Below are positions 5,842 through 7,667 of a stretch of DNA of 7,667 nucleotides, one piece after another. A program made the position numbers and the translations under genes. The stretch is taken from the NCBI GenBank assembly GCA_002352135.1, contig DEHW01000133.1:1-7667 (forward strand), given 5' to 3'. This stretch comes from Lysobacterales bacterium UBA2790 (lineage in GTDB: Bacteria; Pseudomonadota; Gammaproteobacteria; Xanthomonadales; Xanthomonadaceae). Position 1 is the first letter of the stretch; the number at the start of each line of letters is the position of its first letter. The notes beneath the pieces were generated by a model. That model did not search any database and was not told the DNA's origin. It worked only from the letters and a program-made list of their open reading frames with translations.

Positions 5842-5847
5842 GCCGGG

Positions 5848-7667
5848 ATGCGAAAAAAATCCACTCCGCCGCCAAAGGGCGGCAAGCGTTCCTCGACGCC
5901 AACCGGCGCACGGGCTCCCCGCAAATCGGGCAAACCGGCACCATGGTTGCCCGATCTGCCTCCTGTTCCGCATGCGCGGCTCGGTCCGACGCCAACATTG
6001 CAGGAGACGCCTCGTGTCGGGCGAGCTGCACCGCGTGGACCGATCGATCCATTGGCCGAGCGTGAGGCCCTGCGCTATGCCAACCCGATTGCCAGTCGTG
6101 AGGCGATCCTCGCGCACCTGGAAGCGCACGGCGAGCCGATGTCTGCGGAAACCCTGGCTCATGAGTTGAATCTGTCCGCGCCAGATCGTTTCGAGGCACT
6201 CAGCAAACGCCTCGGTGCGATGTTGCGCGACGGGCAACTGCTGATGAACCGACGCGGTGGCTATGCCGTGGCGCGCAAGCTTGATCTGGTGGCGGGCACG
6301 GTGCTTGCCAATGCGGATGGGTTCGGCTTTCTCAAGCCCGATGCGGGCGGAGACGACCTGTTCCTGCCGCCAGCGCAGATGCGTCAAGTCATGCACGGCG
6401 ATCGCGTGCTGGCCAGTGTCACCGGATTGGATCGACGCGGTCGTCCGGAAGGAGCCATTGTCGAAGTGCTGGAGCGCAAAACGCTGCGACTGGTTGGGCG
6501 ATTCCAGGAAAGCGATGGCATCGCCAGCGTGGCACCGGATGATCGCCGCCTGCAGCATGACGTGCTGATCCCGCCGCATGCACGCGGTGCGGCGCGTGCG
6601 GGACAGATCGTGGTGTGTGAAGTCACTCAGCCACCAGCACCGAATCGTCTGCCTTTGGGGCGGATTCTGACCGTGCTGGGCGAGTCGCTCACGCCCTCGC
6701 TCGCGGTCGAGATGGCGATTCACAGCCACAACATTCCGAACGTCTGGCCGCAGGCGGTGTTGGAGCAGGCGGCCAATGTGCCCTTGCAGATTGCCGCCGC
6801 CGAGTTGGGTGAACGCGTCGATTTGCGCGATATGCCCTTGGTGACCATCGACGGCGAGACGGCTCGCGATTTCGACGATGCGGTGTACTGCGAGACGACC
6901 CGTAACGGCTATCGTCTGGTGGTCGCGATTGCCGACGTGTCGCATTACGTGCGGCCCGAAACGTCGCTTGATGGTGAAGCGCAGAACCGCGCGACCTCGG
7001 TGTATTTTCCGGGTTACGTGGTGCCGATGCTGCCGGAAACGCTTTCCAACGGCATCTGTTCTCTGAATCCGAATGTCGACCGCATGTGCTTTGTCTGCGA
7101 CATGCGGATCACCCATGCGGGTGAAGTCAGCAAGTCGACGTTCTATGAGGCGGTGATGCGCTCGCATGCGCGCTTGACCTATACGCAAGTGTGGGCGGCG
7201 ATCGGTCTGCACGACGAGGCTGCCCGCGCGCAGATCGGCAGCTTGTTGCCGCACATCGAAACCTTGCATGCCCTCTATCGCGTGCTGGAGCAGCAGCGGC
7301 ATGCGCGCGGTGCCATCGAGTTTGAATCCGGTGAAGTGGAGTTCCGCCTGGGGCCGTCGGGCGAGGTCGTGCAAGCGGCCATGCAGGAGCGCAACGATGC
7401 CCACAAGCTGATTGAGGAATGCATGATCGCGGCCAATGTCGAGGCCGCGAAGTTCCTGCTGAAAAAGAAGATTCCCGCGCCATATCGTGTTCACGACAAG
7501 CCGCCGGAATCCAAGTACGCCGAGCTCCTGGAGTTCCTGCGCCAGTTCGGCCTGCGCCTGCCTGCCTGGTCGGAGGTGACGCCTGCCGACTACACCGCCT
7601 TGCTGCGCAAGGTGCGCAAGCGCGAAGACGCGGCGCTGCTGGAATCGGTGCTGCTGCGCTCGCAAGC
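5848..7667 (+). CDS. rnr: Ribonuclease R (3' truncated by the window end)
   Basis: The frame is open from ATG 5848 to the window edge (606 codons plus 2 nt). RNase R is a processive 3'-to-5' exoribonuclease of the RNB family that degrades structured RNA, including rRNA and stalled mRNA. A basic Pro-rich extension (1-66) precedes DPLAEREALRYANPI, which aligns with the start of E. coli RNase R (about 63 residues longer here). Then come a winged-helix segment (about 80-140), a cold-shock OB domain (LDLVAGTV...HGDRVLA, about 145-210), a second OB domain (about 215-300) and the RNB core. The catalytic metal ligands are D335, D341, D343 and D344 in IDGETARDFDDA, with Y386 in SVYFPGYV matching the RNA-clamping tyrosine. 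NDAHKLIEECMI and YRVHDKP follow. The window ends at LLESVLLRSQ, before the HFTSPIRRYPD motif and S1 domain. No strong ribosome-binding site precedes the ATG. Confidence 0.96.
   Translation, partial: MRKKSTPPPKGGKRSSTPTGARAPRKSGKPAPWLPDLPPVPHARLGPTPTLQETPRVGRAAPRGPIDPLAEREALRYANPIASREAILAHLEAHGEPMSAETLAHELNLSAPDRFEALSKRLGAMLRDGQLLMNRRGGYAVARKLDLVAGTVLANADGFGFLKPDAGGDDLFLPPAQMRQVMHGDRVLASVTGLDRRGRPEGAIVEVLERKTLRLVGRFQESDGIASVAPDDRRLQHDVLIPPHARGAARAGQIVVCEVTQPPAPNRLPLGRILTVLGESLTPSLAVEMAIHSHNIPNVWPQAVLEQAANVPLQIAAAELGERVDLRDMPLVTIDGETARDFDDAVYCETTRNGYRLVVAIADVSHYVRPETSLDGEAQNRATSVYFPGYVVPMLPETLSNGICSLNPNVDRMCFVCDMRITHAGEVSKSTFYEAVMRSHARLTYTQVWAAIGLHDEAARAQIGSLLPHIETLHALYRVLEQQRHARGAIEFESGEVEFRLGPSGEVVQAAMQERNDAHKLIEECMIAANVEAAKFLLKKKIPAPYRVHDKPPESKYAELLEFLRQFGLRLPAWSEVTPADYTALLRKVRKREDAALLESVLLRSQ

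Overview
This window is G+C-rich and densely coded. It most likely comes from the chromosome of a gammaproteobacterium of the order Lysobacterales (Xanthomonadales). The evidence is an RNase R with a long basic, Pro-rich N-terminal extension next to a divergent tRNA-Leu(CAG), a SlyD ending in HGHVHG, a small VPDPLPFVDE membrane protein fused by overlap to a TatD/YjjV-type hydrolase, and a DUF11-like secreted protein ending in a GFE tail. The taxonomic assignment is inference; no 16S or other marker is present.

Layout, left to right. (1) Positions 1-225 hold the 3' end of a plus-strand gene whose product ends in an extremely acidic Asp/Gly/Glu tail with four Cys pairs. A strong intrinsic terminator lies about 140 nt further on (366-399). 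(2) Positions 417-2974 carry three minus-strand genes: an RhlE-type DEAD-box RNA helicase, then a 262-bp gap with 34-bp-period palindromic repeats, then a small two-helix membrane protein that overlaps a TatD-family metal-dependent hydrolase. (3) Positions 3223-3750 (minus) encode a NlpC/P60 lipoprotein, divergent from slyD at 3864-4343 (plus), an FKBP-type prolyl isomerase and chaperone with a shortened metal-binding tail. (4) Positions 4463-5539 (plus) encode an exported protein of unknown function with a DUF11-like C-terminal domain. (5) Positions 5610-5694 (minus) are tRNA-Leu(CAG) with a near-consensus promoter, divergent from rnr (5848 to the window end, plus), which encodes the first 606 residues of RNase R.

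Most genes are housekeeping: RNA unwinding and decay (RhlE, RNase R), protein folding (SlyD), cell-wall turnover (NlpC/P60), nucleic-acid or repair-type hydrolase (TatD family) and translation (tRNA-Leu). They do not form one pathway. I found no phage, transposon, CRISPR or defence system. The least explained parts are the Cys-paired acidic tail, the repeat cluster at 1474-1553 and the exported protein with its GFE C-terminus.
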